Shown: positions 1 to 5,338, counted from the stretch's first letter. The stretch: 6,304 nucleotides of DNA from Rhodobacterales bacterium UBA3089 (GCA_002367255.1 DFBD01000037.1:1-6304); one strand, 5' to 3'. Notes: generated by a model from the sequence alone, not told the origin. Numbers and translations are program-made.

Positions 1-39
1 CACTTGAAACTTGAATCCAAGGGGGACGTCCGGACATAG
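1..39 (+). other. Possible 3' end of an upstream reading frame
   Basis: Frame 1 is open from the window edge to a TAG at 37-39 and would encode a 12-residue tail (HLKLESKGDVRT). It ends two bases before the TTG used for the next gene. It could be the end of an upstream gene in the same operon, or the in-frame front half of the 42-650 gene separated by a frameshift. Too short to identify. Confidence 0.2.
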
Positions 40-41
40 TA

Positions 42-650
42 TTGAATGAGCCCGAAGACCACAAAGCCTTGAACGGTGTATCATTCGTCTTGCACGCCGC
101 CGTTTCCAAAAATCAACCAAACCAAAAGGCATTTATCTTCGACGTAGGTAATGAGTCGCAGAACCGGATTTCTCTATTCGTTACCGGGCAACGTGGCTAC
201 TTAGAAATTCTAGACAGGCATGGGCAGTCTTACATTAGCGATTGGGACGTAGAGTTTGACAAACCTCTGCATATCAAAATGGAAATATCCAACGAGCCTG
301 ATATCGGATTTTTTCTCTTGACAATTAACAATGAGGAAATCGACCTCCGACTACGATCTCAGGGTATAGAGATAGAGCCAGACCTTTACTCATTTGTAAT
401 GGGTGGCGATCTTTCTGGAAACAACTGCGCCAAGTTTAAGATGATCTCGCACCAATTTATTGGCCAAACATTGGAAGTAACTGATCGAATTGAGTATTAC
501 CATTACTTCCTAAAGTGCGTCTCGAAGAGCGAAAAATGTATTGAATACGACGGCACAAAATATCTACGCCGAAGGAGCGATGGACATTTAGCCCAAGAAA
601 ATGGTGATAAAAGACCTGTTGTTAGCGATAGTTTCTCATCATATTTTTAG
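42..650 (+). CDS. Hypothetical protein with laminin-G/concanavalin-like beta pattern
   Basis: No confident family assignment; 202 aa if read from the TTG at 42. Residues 12-140 alternate beta strands and turns as in LamG/ConA-like carbohydrate- or protein-binding domains. Strand-like segments are FIFDVGN (31-37), NRISLFV (41-47), YLEILDRHG (53-61), LHIKMEIS (76-83), FFLLTINNEEI (90-100) and YSFVMGGDLSG (116-126), the last resembling the glycine-turn strand of LamG folds. A charged tail follows, with Cys159 and Cys166 and an RRR run (176-178). No signal peptide or membrane segment is visible. The start is doubtful: the frame is open only from position 15, TTG is the first usable start, and no Shine-Dalgarno sits at normal distance (GGGGGA ends 15 bases upstream). 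The gene may therefore be 5'-truncated or frameshifted. It is clearly more AT-rich than the genes to its right, which suggests separate acquisition. Binding function is inference only. Confidence 0.6.
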   Translation: MNEPEDHKALNGVSFVLHAAVSKNQPNQKAFIFDVGNESQNRISLFVTGQRGYLEILDRHGQSYISDWDVEFDKPLHIKMEISNEPDIGFFLLTINNEEIDLRLRSQGIEIEPDLYSFVMGGDLSGNNCAKFKMISHQFIGQTLEVTDRIEYYHYFLKCVSKSEKCIEYDGTKYLRRRSDGHLAQENGDKRPVVSDSFSSYF

Positions 651-772
651 TTTCATTGCACCCTGTCTGACATCAACGCCTACGGGCCCATTTAGCGCTA
701 TTTGATAAAAGAGTGTTCTTGGCGCATCGTAACCACCTAGGAGTGGGACATGAGACAGACAACTGGAACGGG
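651..772. other. Convergent intergenic spacer, no feature recognised
   Basis: This 122-base gap separates the plus-strand gene ending at 650 from the minus-strand gene ending at 773. A bidirectional terminator would be expected here. The only inverted repeat seen is a 4-bp stem (CCAC...GTGG, about 732-745) without a T-tract, so no terminator is called. Confidence 0.4.
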
Positions 773-1420
773 TCATGCGCTGGGTGCTCCATCTGCACGG
801 GGCGGCGGATAACGAATGTCGCAGAACTCAGGGAAGTCAGAGTATCTCTGTTGGCGCTCGGACAGACTGTTCTGTGGGAAGCTTTCAACACGATGCAAAA
901 TACCTTTCGGCGCTATGTGCGAAGAAATTTGCGGCTTCGGAACTTCGTGCCATGACAGATTGAAGGCGGCCATTTTGGGGAAAAAGCATATCCCGGAGTA
1001 GATCAGGTGGTCATGCAGCCACCATGCCAGATCACGCCAGTCACGCCCTTCTTCGTATTGGTCGGCAAACCATGGAATGACAATGCAGGCCGTGGCTCCC
1101 ATCTTTCCCGCATTGTCCAAACGGTCCCAGATATGGCCCGCGTAGTTTGCTTCATTGCTTGCGCAGTTGTGCCCCGCTTTGTTGCCCTTGCCGTTTACCT
1201 GCAAGGAGCGATAGGCGGATCGAACAAAGATAGGTCCGAAGGTGTTGACCAGAGGATCAAGCAGTTCGGTGCATAGCCTTTTACCGGCGCTTATCGCTCG
1301 ATCCGGGTTTTCCGGGATGTTGGCGAGACCGTAGAAGTTGCTGATCTCCGAATACAGGAAATCCCGCATAAAAAAGTGCTGGGACAGCCGAACGCGCCCA
1401 AACGTTTCCAGTTGAGGCAT
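773..1420 (-). CDS. Conserved hypothetical protein, possible M15-peptidase-like fold
   Basis: The 215-aa product resembles, from memory, a conserved bacterial family of this length with a Hedgehog/DD-peptidase (M15)-like fold; this is recognition, not a search. Conserved-looking blocks are RLSQHFFMRDFLYSEI (11-26), NIPENPDRAI (34-43), VRSAYRS (66-72), NCASNEANYAGHIWD (85-99), GATACIVIPWFAD (108-120), DWRDLAWWLHDHL (127-139), FFPKMAAFNLSWHE (146-159) and IAPKG (169-173). His96, Asp99 and His158 could be metal ligands. However, the His-to-Asp spacing is shorter than in the classical SxHxxGxAxD motif, so activity is uncertain. No signal peptide is seen, so the protein is probably cytoplasmic. 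ATG at 1420 is chosen because conservation appears to start just after it. A TTG at 1438 (AGG five bases upstream) or one at 1492 would add 6 or 24 residues. No strong ribosome site marks any of them. The gene appears intact and is transcribed convergently with the 42-650 gene. Confidence 0.75.
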   Translation of the reverse strand: MPQLETFGRVRLSQHFFMRDFLYSEISNFYGLANIPENPDRAISAGKRLCTELLDPLVNTFGPIFVRSAYRSLQVNGKGNKAGHNCASNEANYAGHIWDRLDNAGKMGATACIVIPWFADQYEEGRDWRDLAWWLHDHLIYSGICFFPKMAAFNLSWHEVPKPQISSHIAPKGILHRVESFPQNSLSERQQRYSDFPEFCDIRYPPPRADGAPSA

Positions 1421-1566
1421 GGTTTTGATATGTCGCAAGGGTACCTTGCTGTGGTATCGTGAGGAGTATCTGGTGATACTTGGCCGCCGCAACGACTACT
1501 GGTTGTTGAGGAGTGCGTATTGTACCGAACAAAGTGGGCGTATCCGACAGCTTAGGAGAGAGCGCG

Positions 1567-1719
1567 ATGCATACAATGGCATTTGACAGCCCTACTCCAG
1601 AAAAGACTGAAGCCGCCCGGAAAAACCAAGGCGGCCTCGAATGCTCCTCCTACACATGGCAGGTGAGACAACGCTTATATGCCTTCGGGAGGTCGAATTG
1701 TCAAGAGAATTCGGCCTGA
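1567..1719 (+). CDS. Small ORF (50 aa), unknown, uncertain
   Basis: The ATG at 1567 is preceded by a good Shine-Dalgarno (TTAGGAGAG, core GGAG ending at 1558, eight bases from the start). A second in-frame ATG lies at 1576. The predicted peptide begins MHTMAFDSPTPEKTEAARKN and has no recognised domain. Its middle (about codons 16-23) coincides with the GC hairpin at 1612-1635. The ribosome site is the only positive argument; composition and product are not convincing. It may be a leader peptide, the start of a frameshifted gene, or chance. It shares no operon-like spacing with the next gene. Confidence 0.25.
   Translation: MHTMAFDSPTPEKTEAARKNQGGLECSSYTWQVRQRLYAFGRSNCQENSA
1612..1635. repeat. 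GC-rich inverted repeat (6-bp stem)
   Basis: GCCGCC at 1612-1617 pairs with GGCGGC at 1630-1635 around a 12-base A-rich loop. No T-tract follows on the plus strand. On the minus strand the stem is followed by TTCAGTCTTTTC, only partly U-rich. It could be a weak minus-strand terminator or simply a codon-level coincidence. Confidence 0.3.
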
Positions 1720-1832
1720 TCAGCGGGCCTCAAAACATCCGAAAGATCATAAAATGCAATATTAACAAATGGTTATGTTTTTTGGCGTTGACCAGATGGA
1801 ACTGCGAGCCAAATTCAAAGGGCGGCGAAAAA

Positions 1833-1905
1833 ATGAGTGATATCAAGCTATTCGAACTTGGCGACGGAATGGCTGGCGAACTGTGCTGCACCGCAGCCGA
1901 CCTCT
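1833..1905 (+). pseudogene. Truncated N-terminus of a NucS/DUF91-type nuclease-family protein
   Basis: From ATG 1833 the frame reads MSDIKLFELGDGMAGEL then CCTAADL. This strongly recalls the opening of the DUF91/DUF5655 NucS-like family (pattern M-S-x-I-K-L-F ... G ... E-L ... A-x-x-L-E-K). Those proteins normally continue into a PD-(D/E)xK nuclease core of well over 100 residues. Here the resemblance stops after about 24 codons and the frame then reads a low-complexity Ser/Arg/Gly tail to a TAA at 1974-1976. AAAGGG and GGCGG sit upstream of the ATG at 7-14 bases. No catalytic residues survive, so any translated product (47 aa) would not be a nuclease. It lies directly before the 1978-3902 operon and may be the relic of a third gene of that cluster or unrelated debris. 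Family recognition is from memory. Confidence 0.5.
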
Positions 1906-1962
1906 TATCGTCGTCTCAAGGCCCGTCGCGAAGAAGCGCTGGAACGGGAAGAACTTCATTAG
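1891..1962 (+). pseudogene. Possible C-terminal gene fragment in another frame
   Basis: In the frame shifted relative to the NucS-like start, the sequence encodes an Arg/Glu-rich amphipathic stretch, TSYRRLKARREEALEREELH, then TAG at 1960-1962. This looks more like real protein (helical, charged) than the tail read in the 1833 frame. It suggests the 3' end of some gene was joined to the NucS-like 5' end near 1890-1905. The parent gene is not recognised. Confidence 0.25.
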
Positions 1963-1977
1963 AGGTCACTGACTAAA

Positions 1978-2850
1978 ATGGTTGAAACCGCCGAGTTTGA
2001 AGAAAAAACATACGAAAAATACTTTGGTCACGAACTTTCTGGCAGATTTTCCAACTCCTTCTCTCCGGGGCAGAGAGCTGAGTTTTCGTTGGGGTTTGAT
2101 GAGGCATTTGACCTTCCATGGTGGATCTTCTTTTATCACTTCAGATATTTAATGAAGTCTCCTTGGGGGCCTCTCAGCGGAATTGGGCTCCAAGATCTCG
2201 ACCATATTGCTGAAGAAATCAGTAAGGACCTTCCACCGTACCGATTTAACTTTTTCGTTCAGTACAAGCGGCCCGACTACGTGGCAGGCCATCGTGGAGG
2301 AGAGTGGCAGAGCTGGGGGAAACCCTACTTCCGATATGCCATCACGACACACCAACAGGCGGCACTCGAAAAGCTACACGTAGCGTCCTCTGGCAGGGCG
2401 GCGGTCATTTACGCATCACCGGCGTTTTGGACTTCGGATGAACTATTTGAGGTCGCAGCGAAGAAGCATGTGATCAAGAAAAGCAATATTGCGAAAGCAG
2501 AGGCTCTCACCGGGCATGGCCGGTATTCGTATACTAAAGAAGGTGGCTTTGGAGTTGCTCATTCAGAGCCTGAAGAAATTAGAGGCCCGACCTTCGAGGA
2601 GCTTACCAAACTGGCCCTGGCCGAACCAGAGATATCATTTCGCGATCATGTGTTGAAGGCGGCGGATGCGATCGAAAGGAGCCTTGATGATGATCGGTCG
2701 AGAGCAACCTTTGAAAAGGCCAAGAAAGTCGTGATTTCAGATTTAGTGGCGGAAGATATTGAAGTTCCTTCAGGCGGCTTTGTATCAGCCATTCTAACTA
2801 TTGAGGCGTTCTGCGATGCTTTTGCCGTCGAATTCTATGCTGTAGGTTAG
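1978..2850 (+). CDS. Conserved protein of unknown function with QxK nuclease-like motif
   Basis: The 290-aa product belongs to a family I seem to recognise only as conserved hypothetical. Notable blocks are EKYFGHELSGRF (13-24), SPGQRAEFSLGFDEAF (29-44), DLPPYRFNFFVQYKRPDY (84-101), WGKPYFRYAITTHQQAALE (113-131), GRAAVIYASPAFW (139-151), SNIAKAEALTGHGRYSY (169-185) and GVAHSEPEEIRGP (192-204). The strand FNFFVQYKRP places Gln95-x-Lys97 in a context like the (E/Q)xK strand of PD-(D/E)xK nucleases, with Asp41 in GFDEAF as a possible partner acid; this is inference. No signal peptide or membrane segment is seen. ATG 1978 begins just before the conserved part. The nearest Shine-Dalgarno-like AGAGG ends 12 bases upstream, which is rather far. 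It is separated by only two bases from the next gene, so the two are surely co-transcribed. Base composition is less GC-rich than that gene. Confidence 0.85.
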   Translation: MVETAEFEEKTYEKYFGHELSGRFSNSFSPGQRAEFSLGFDEAFDLPWWIFFYHFRYLMKSPWGPLSGIGLQDLDHIAEEISKDLPPYRFNFFVQYKRPDYVAGHRGGEWQSWGKPYFRYAITTHQQAALEKLHVASSGRAAVIYASPAFWTSDELFEVAAKKHVIKKSNIAKAEALTGHGRYSYTKEGGFGVAHSEPEEIRGPTFEELTKLALAEPEISFRDHVLKAADAIERSLDDDRSRATFEKAKKVVISDLVAEDIEVPSGGFVSAILTIEAFCDAFAVEFYAVG

Positions 2851-2852
2851 AT

Positions 2853-3902
2853 ATGCAGAGTTTTTCTCGCACTATAGGTATCGATTATTCCGGCGCTGAG
2901 ACCGCAAATTCCAGCCTCAAGGGGCTGCGCGTGTATCTTGCGGAGGGGGATGAGACCCCGACCGAAGTGCCGCCGCCGCCATCGCCCAAGAAATACTGGA
3001 CACGGCGCGGCATTGCCGAATGGTTGGTGGAACGCCTAGCAGAAGATATTCCAACTGTCGTCGGGATCGATCACGGTTTTTCGTTCCCGCTGCGCTATTT
3101 CGAGGTCCACGGTCTTGAACCAGATTGGGCGGGCTTTCTCGACGATTTCCAAAAGCACTGGCCGACCGATGCTGATCACACATATGTCGATTTTGTGCGC
3201 AACGGGTCTGTCGGCAATGGAGCTGCCCGGGAGGGAAGCTCGCGCTGGCGTCGCTTGACCGAAGAGCGCTCGCCGGGAGCGAAATCGGTTTTCCACTTCG
3301 ATGTGCAAGGTTCCGTCGCTAAATCGACTCACGCGGGTATTCCATGGCTACGGTTCATACGGCAGGCGCTGGGCGATCTGGTCCATTTCTGGCCGTTCGA
3401 CGGCTGGGAAATCCCGGCCGGAAAATCAGCGATTCTTGAGGTCTATCCAAAGCTCTGGAGCGCAACCTTTCCTATCCAGGGTAGGACGGCCGATCAACAA
3501 GACGCCTATAGCATTGCAGCGTGGTTGTCACAGGCGGCGGCAGCTGACAGCCTATCAACAGCTTTGCGACCGAGCTTGACGGCGTCTGAGGCTGCCGTCG
3601 CTCAGGTTGAGGGTTGGATTTTGGGAGTGCCCGCAGAGTTGACCTCAGTGAAAAGTCGCGCTCCGAAACGAAGGGGTAGCCCGGTCATTACATCCGGCCA
3701 AAAGACGACGGCAAAAGGCTATGTGAACAAGAACGGGCAGGAGGTTTTGCGGGGAACTGACATTCCAGGAAACGACCACAATCAGGTCGTCTATGTGCTG
3801 AAATGCCAATCCTGCGGTAACCGATATGGGGCGAATGGATCAGATATTTGGCAACGGCGCTGCCCTGCCTGCGGTGATGGTGCTGCTGGGCTGGCGTTTT
3901 GA
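2853..3902 (+). CDS. DUF429-like RNase H-fold protein with C-terminal zinc ribbon
   Basis: A 349-aa two-part protein. Residues 7-260 show the DUF429 pattern of a predicted RNase H-like nuclease: strand IGIDYSG with Asp11 (8-14), LKGLRVYLA (22-30), VVGIDHGFSFP with Asp73 (69-79), ILEVYPKLW with Glu196 (194-202), DQQDAYSIAAW with Asp217 (214-224), and closing VEGWILGVP (252-260). These acids are candidate catalytic residues. A basic linker (267-275) leads to a second conserved module, GYVNKNGQEVLRGTDIPG (289-306) and YVLKCQSCGNRYGANGSDIW (314-333). There Cys318/321 and Cys337/340 form a CxxC-x15-CxxC zinc ribbon. Cytoplasmic; probably binds or processes nucleic acid. The proline run PPPPSP lies in a loop (40-45). 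The start is ATG 2853, two bases after the previous stop, with translation probably coupled. Substrate is unknown. Domain calls are from memory of the families. Confidence 0.85.
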   Translation: MQSFSRTIGIDYSGAETANSSLKGLRVYLAEGDETPTEVPPPPSPKKYWTRRGIAEWLVERLAEDIPTVVGIDHGFSFPLRYFEVHGLEPDWAGFLDDFQKHWPTDADHTYVDFVRNGSVGNGAAREGSSRWRRLTEERSPGAKSVFHFDVQGSVAKSTHAGIPWLRFIRQALGDLVHFWPFDGWEIPAGKSAILEVYPKLWSATFPIQGRTADQQDAYSIAAWLSQAAAADSLSTALRPSLTASEAAVAQVEGWILGVPAELTSVKSRAPKRRGSPVITSGQKTTAKGYVNKNGQEVLRGTDIPGNDHNQVVYVLKCQSCGNRYGANGSDIWQRRCPACGDGAAGLAF

Positions 3903-3921
3903 TGCCTAGGATTTGGCCATC

Positions 3922-3962
3922 TTGGTGGGTGGAGGATTGTTGGTGGGTCAATAATTGGTCAA
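3922..3962. repeat. Short tandem-like direct repeats
   Basis: TTGGTGGGT occurs at 3922-3930 and 3940-3948 (18-base period). GGTCAA occurs at 3946-3951 and 3957-3962 (11-base period). They lie directly after the zinc-ribbon gene. Function unknown; they may be binding-site repeats or degraded recombination sequence. Confidence 0.35.
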
Positions 3963-4001
3963 CCTGAATAACTACTTTGCGCGTCTCTTGATCTCGCCGG
4001 C

Positions 4002-4030
4002 CGCGGCTGGTTGCGGCGTTACGCGGCTGG
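4002..4030. repeat. CGCGGCTGG direct repeat, 20-base period
   Basis: CGCGGCTGG is found at 4002-4010 and again at 4022-4030, two helical turns apart, with a related GCGGCG between them. Could be a protein-binding pair near the recombinase module, or chance in a GC-rich segment. Confidence 0.3.
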
Positions 4031-4093
4031 AAAAGCTATTAGGATCAATATATTATCGCGCAACCTGCTGAAATAAGACAGAAACACAACTTC

Positions 4094-4126
4094 CGCGGGT
4101 GGCGGCTCATAACCTGAGGGTCACAT
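4094..4126 (+). other. Degenerate initiator-tRNA-like segment (possible att remnant)
   Basis: CTCATAACCTGAGGGTCACA (4106-4125) is very close to the anticodon arm and variable loop of bacterial initiator tRNA-Met (CAT anticodon). CGCGGGTGG (4094-4102) resembles the tRNA 5' end with one G missing. The D arm is absent, the anticodon stem does not pair fully, and no T arm or CCA is found, so it is not a functional tRNA. tRNA genes are common phage integration targets, so it could be a scar of attachment. Comparison is from memory. Confidence 0.3.
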
Positions 4127-4138
4127 GGGGCCTCACAA

Positions 4139-4519
4139 TCACCGCTGCCCCACCCAGTCCACAGGAAACGGCTCCAGCAAATCCGCCAGTTTCAACTCGG
4201 GCGACTGCTTTCCCTCAAGGATCGCCTCGACGGTTATCGGTGCCAGCAAGCTGAGCCGCAGCACCCGTGTCATATAGGAAAACCCCAGCTTTTCATGTTC
4301 CGCCAGTTCTTTGACGGTCGTGAACTCACCACTTTCCAGCATGCGTTTCCAGCGGAACGCCCGCCCCAGCGCCTTGACCAACGTGCCGTCGACACTTGGG
4401 CGCTGGGCATCAACAGAAATCCCAGTTGGCACCACAACCTGCTTTCGACCGCCATACTTGCGGATGGCGAATGGCACATGGACCGAGATCGTCTCCACGC
4501 TCTTATGGTGTCGGGTCAT
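4139..4519 (-). CDS. Recombinase-associated small protein with ParB-like HTH
   Basis: The 126-aa product closely resembles a small conserved protein encoded directly downstream of large serine recombinases in many alphaproteobacterial prophage-like elements (recognised from memory). The N-terminal block VHVPFAIRKYGGRKQVVVP (13-31) is followed by ALGRAFRWKRMLESGEFTT (50-68). Next comes a helix-turn-helix segment, VKELAEHEKLGFSYMTRVLRLSLLAP (69-94), that recalls the KorB/ParB HTH. The end is KLADLLEPFPVDW (110-122). It probably binds DNA and may assist or regulate the recombinase; that role is inference. Its ATG overlaps the recombinase stop codon (ATGA, 4516-4519), which indicates translational coupling, and no strong Shine-Dalgarno is visible. 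The gene seems full length even though its recombinase partner is truncated, so its original promoter has been lost. Confidence 0.8.
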   Translation of the reverse strand: MTRHHKSVETISVHVPFAIRKYGGRKQVVVPTGISVDAQRPSVDGTLVKALGRAFRWKRMLESGEFTTVKELAEHEKLGFSYMTRVLRLSLLAPITVEAILEGKQSPELKLADLLEPFPVDWVGQR

Positions 4520-4938
4520 GCCGCTTGCCCAACGTCACGGGCCATTTCCTGAACGAGGCCGGTGAGCCCATCGACACGCAGGCGAACATCCAGCCCGCCG
4601 AGCCCGATATCCACCCGTTCCACCAGCAACTGGACAATACGGGCCTGTTCGGCGGGGAAAAGTTCATCCCAGAGCGGATCAAGCTGTACTAATGCTTCGC
4701 GAACGGTGTTCTCGTTTATTTCGGGATCCGAGACCTTCGCCGCTTTCCAAGTCCCTATGATTATTTCGGGTTGGCGAAACACCGCCCGAAGTTGGTTGAT
4801 GACCGCCGCTTCGATTTCGGCGGCAGGCACGCGCCCGACAGGACAGGTTCCGGCACCATGCCTGAGAACCGTCTGACTGACATAGTAACGATAAAGCCGG
4901 TTCTTCTTGCGTGTGTGGGTTGGAGAAAACGCCGCCCC
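4516..4938 (-). pseudogene. Large serine recombinase, C-terminal remnant
   Basis: About 140 C-terminal residues of a large serine recombinase (site-specific integrase family). Recognisable parts are SPTHTRKKNRLYRYYVSQTV, as in the DNA-binding beta-ribbon region, then GTCPVGRVPAAEIEAAVINQ. The usual C-terminal segment follows, with LFPAEQARIVQLLVERVDIG and a final GLTGLVQEMARDVGQAA. Such enzymes are normally 500 or more residues. The resolvase catalytic domain with the nucleophilic serine and most of the recombinase domain are missing. Resemblance ends at about 4926-4938. The open frame continues upstream to 5103, but that part is a Gly/Ser-rich shadow of the opposite-strand protease gene. The stop overlaps the start of the small HTH gene. 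Without a catalytic domain it cannot recombine DNA. It is a decayed prophage or element integrase. Confidence 0.8.
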
Positions 4939-5332
4939 GGAGACCGGCGACGCCGCCGTCACACCGGGCCCCGTGCCAGAACCGACCGACGCAATTGAAC
5001 CCGAACCGACCCCATTGAAGCTGGGCGAGACAGCCGCTGGCTCTGAACCCAGCCCCTCGGAACCAGCGCCGCCCGACCTCGTTGCGATCCACAACGAGGC
5101 CATGTCCTACGCCAAGGCTGTCGTCGATCTCTGCCGTCTCGCGGGCCAATCGCAAATGGCAGCTTCGTTCCTGACTGCTGAAACCAACCTCGAGGATATC
5201 CGCAAGGCGCTGATCGACGCCAAGGCTACCAATGAACCCGAAATCTCCGCCGCCCATCCACAGCCGGGTCCCGCGCCTCAGGCCAAGCCCTGGGGCGATG
5301 TGATTGCCCGCACCTTCAAACGCAAAGGATAA
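4939..5332 (+). pseudogene. Phage S49-family head protease (gpC-like), C-terminal remnant
   Basis: The reading frame is open from 4895 to the TAA at 5330-5332, but protease-like sequence begins only after the junction near 4939. The region is Pro/Ala/Glu-rich (ETGDAAVTPGPVPEPTDAIE). A conserved tail follows: AMSYAKAVVDLCRLAGQSQM, then ASFLTAETNLEDIRKALIDA and finally KPWGDVIARTFKRKG. This is the usual C-terminus of S49 (ClpP-fold, signal-peptide-peptidase-like) prohead proteases that lie just upstream of gpD in lambda-like head operons; in lambda the equivalent is gene C with its internal scaffold Nu3. The catalytic Ser/Lys domain is absent. The TTG at 4907 is read through recombinase-derived sequence and is not a real start. 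An internal start (for example the ATG at 5102) could still make a scaffold-like peptide; this is speculation. Only six bases separate it from gpD. Confidence 0.75.
5324..5329 (+). promoter_or_regulatory. Ribosome binding site of gpD gene
   Basis: AAAGGA lies nine bases before the GTG at 5339 and overlaps the last codons of the protease remnant. It supports the GTG start of the decoration-protein gene. Confidence 0.6.
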
Positions 5333-5338
5333 CAACCC

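Larger units (their letters stand above)
1421..1832. other. Non-coding or degraded stretch between genes
   Basis: No identifiable full-size gene lies here. It holds the leader of the minus-strand gene, including a TACAAT at 1524-1519 that could be a -10 box but lacks a matching -35. It also holds a short ORF with a good ribosome site (1567-1719), a GC-rich hairpin (1612-1635) and an AT-rich segment at about 1735-1785. That AT-rich segment is the likeliest place for a promoter serving the rightward genes, although no convincing -35/-10 pair was found. Confidence 0.4.
3903..4138. other. Intergenic gap between operon end and recombinase module
   Basis: These 236 bases lie downstream of both flanking transcription units (convergent). 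They contain two pairs of short direct repeats and an initiator-tRNA-like segment, listed separately. No stem followed by a T-tract is visible. As the outer edge of a recombinase module, this is a likely place for an old attachment site, but no flanking copy is available in the window to prove it. Confidence 0.4.

Noticed and set aside
713..1276. Several plus-strand open frames of 60-90 codons
   Set aside because: They are antisense shadows of the conserved minus-strand gene at 773-1420 and have no ribosome sites or recognisable products.
1519..1524. TACAAT as a -10 box for the minus-strand gene
   Set aside because: A good -10 match, but no TTGACA-like hexamer at 16-19 bases spacing, and the distance to the chosen ATG is large. 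Not enough for a promoter call.
1612..1650. Rho-independent terminator at the GC hairpin
   Set aside because: The stem is real but no T-tract follows on the plus strand and only a broken one follows on the minus strand. Listed as an inverted repeat instead.
1788..1816. TTGACC as a -35 box ahead of the NucS-like relic
   Set aside because: The hexamer at 17-base spacing is AAATTC, a poor -10, so the pair is not supported.
4094..4170. Functional tRNA-Met gene
   Set aside because: The D arm, T arm and paired acceptor stem are missing and the anticodon stem has mismatches.
4939..5103. N-terminal extension of the recombinase frame
   Set aside because: The 50-odd Gly/Ser/Ala-rich residues are the reverse reading of the Pro/Glu-rich protease linker and do not resemble a recombinase.
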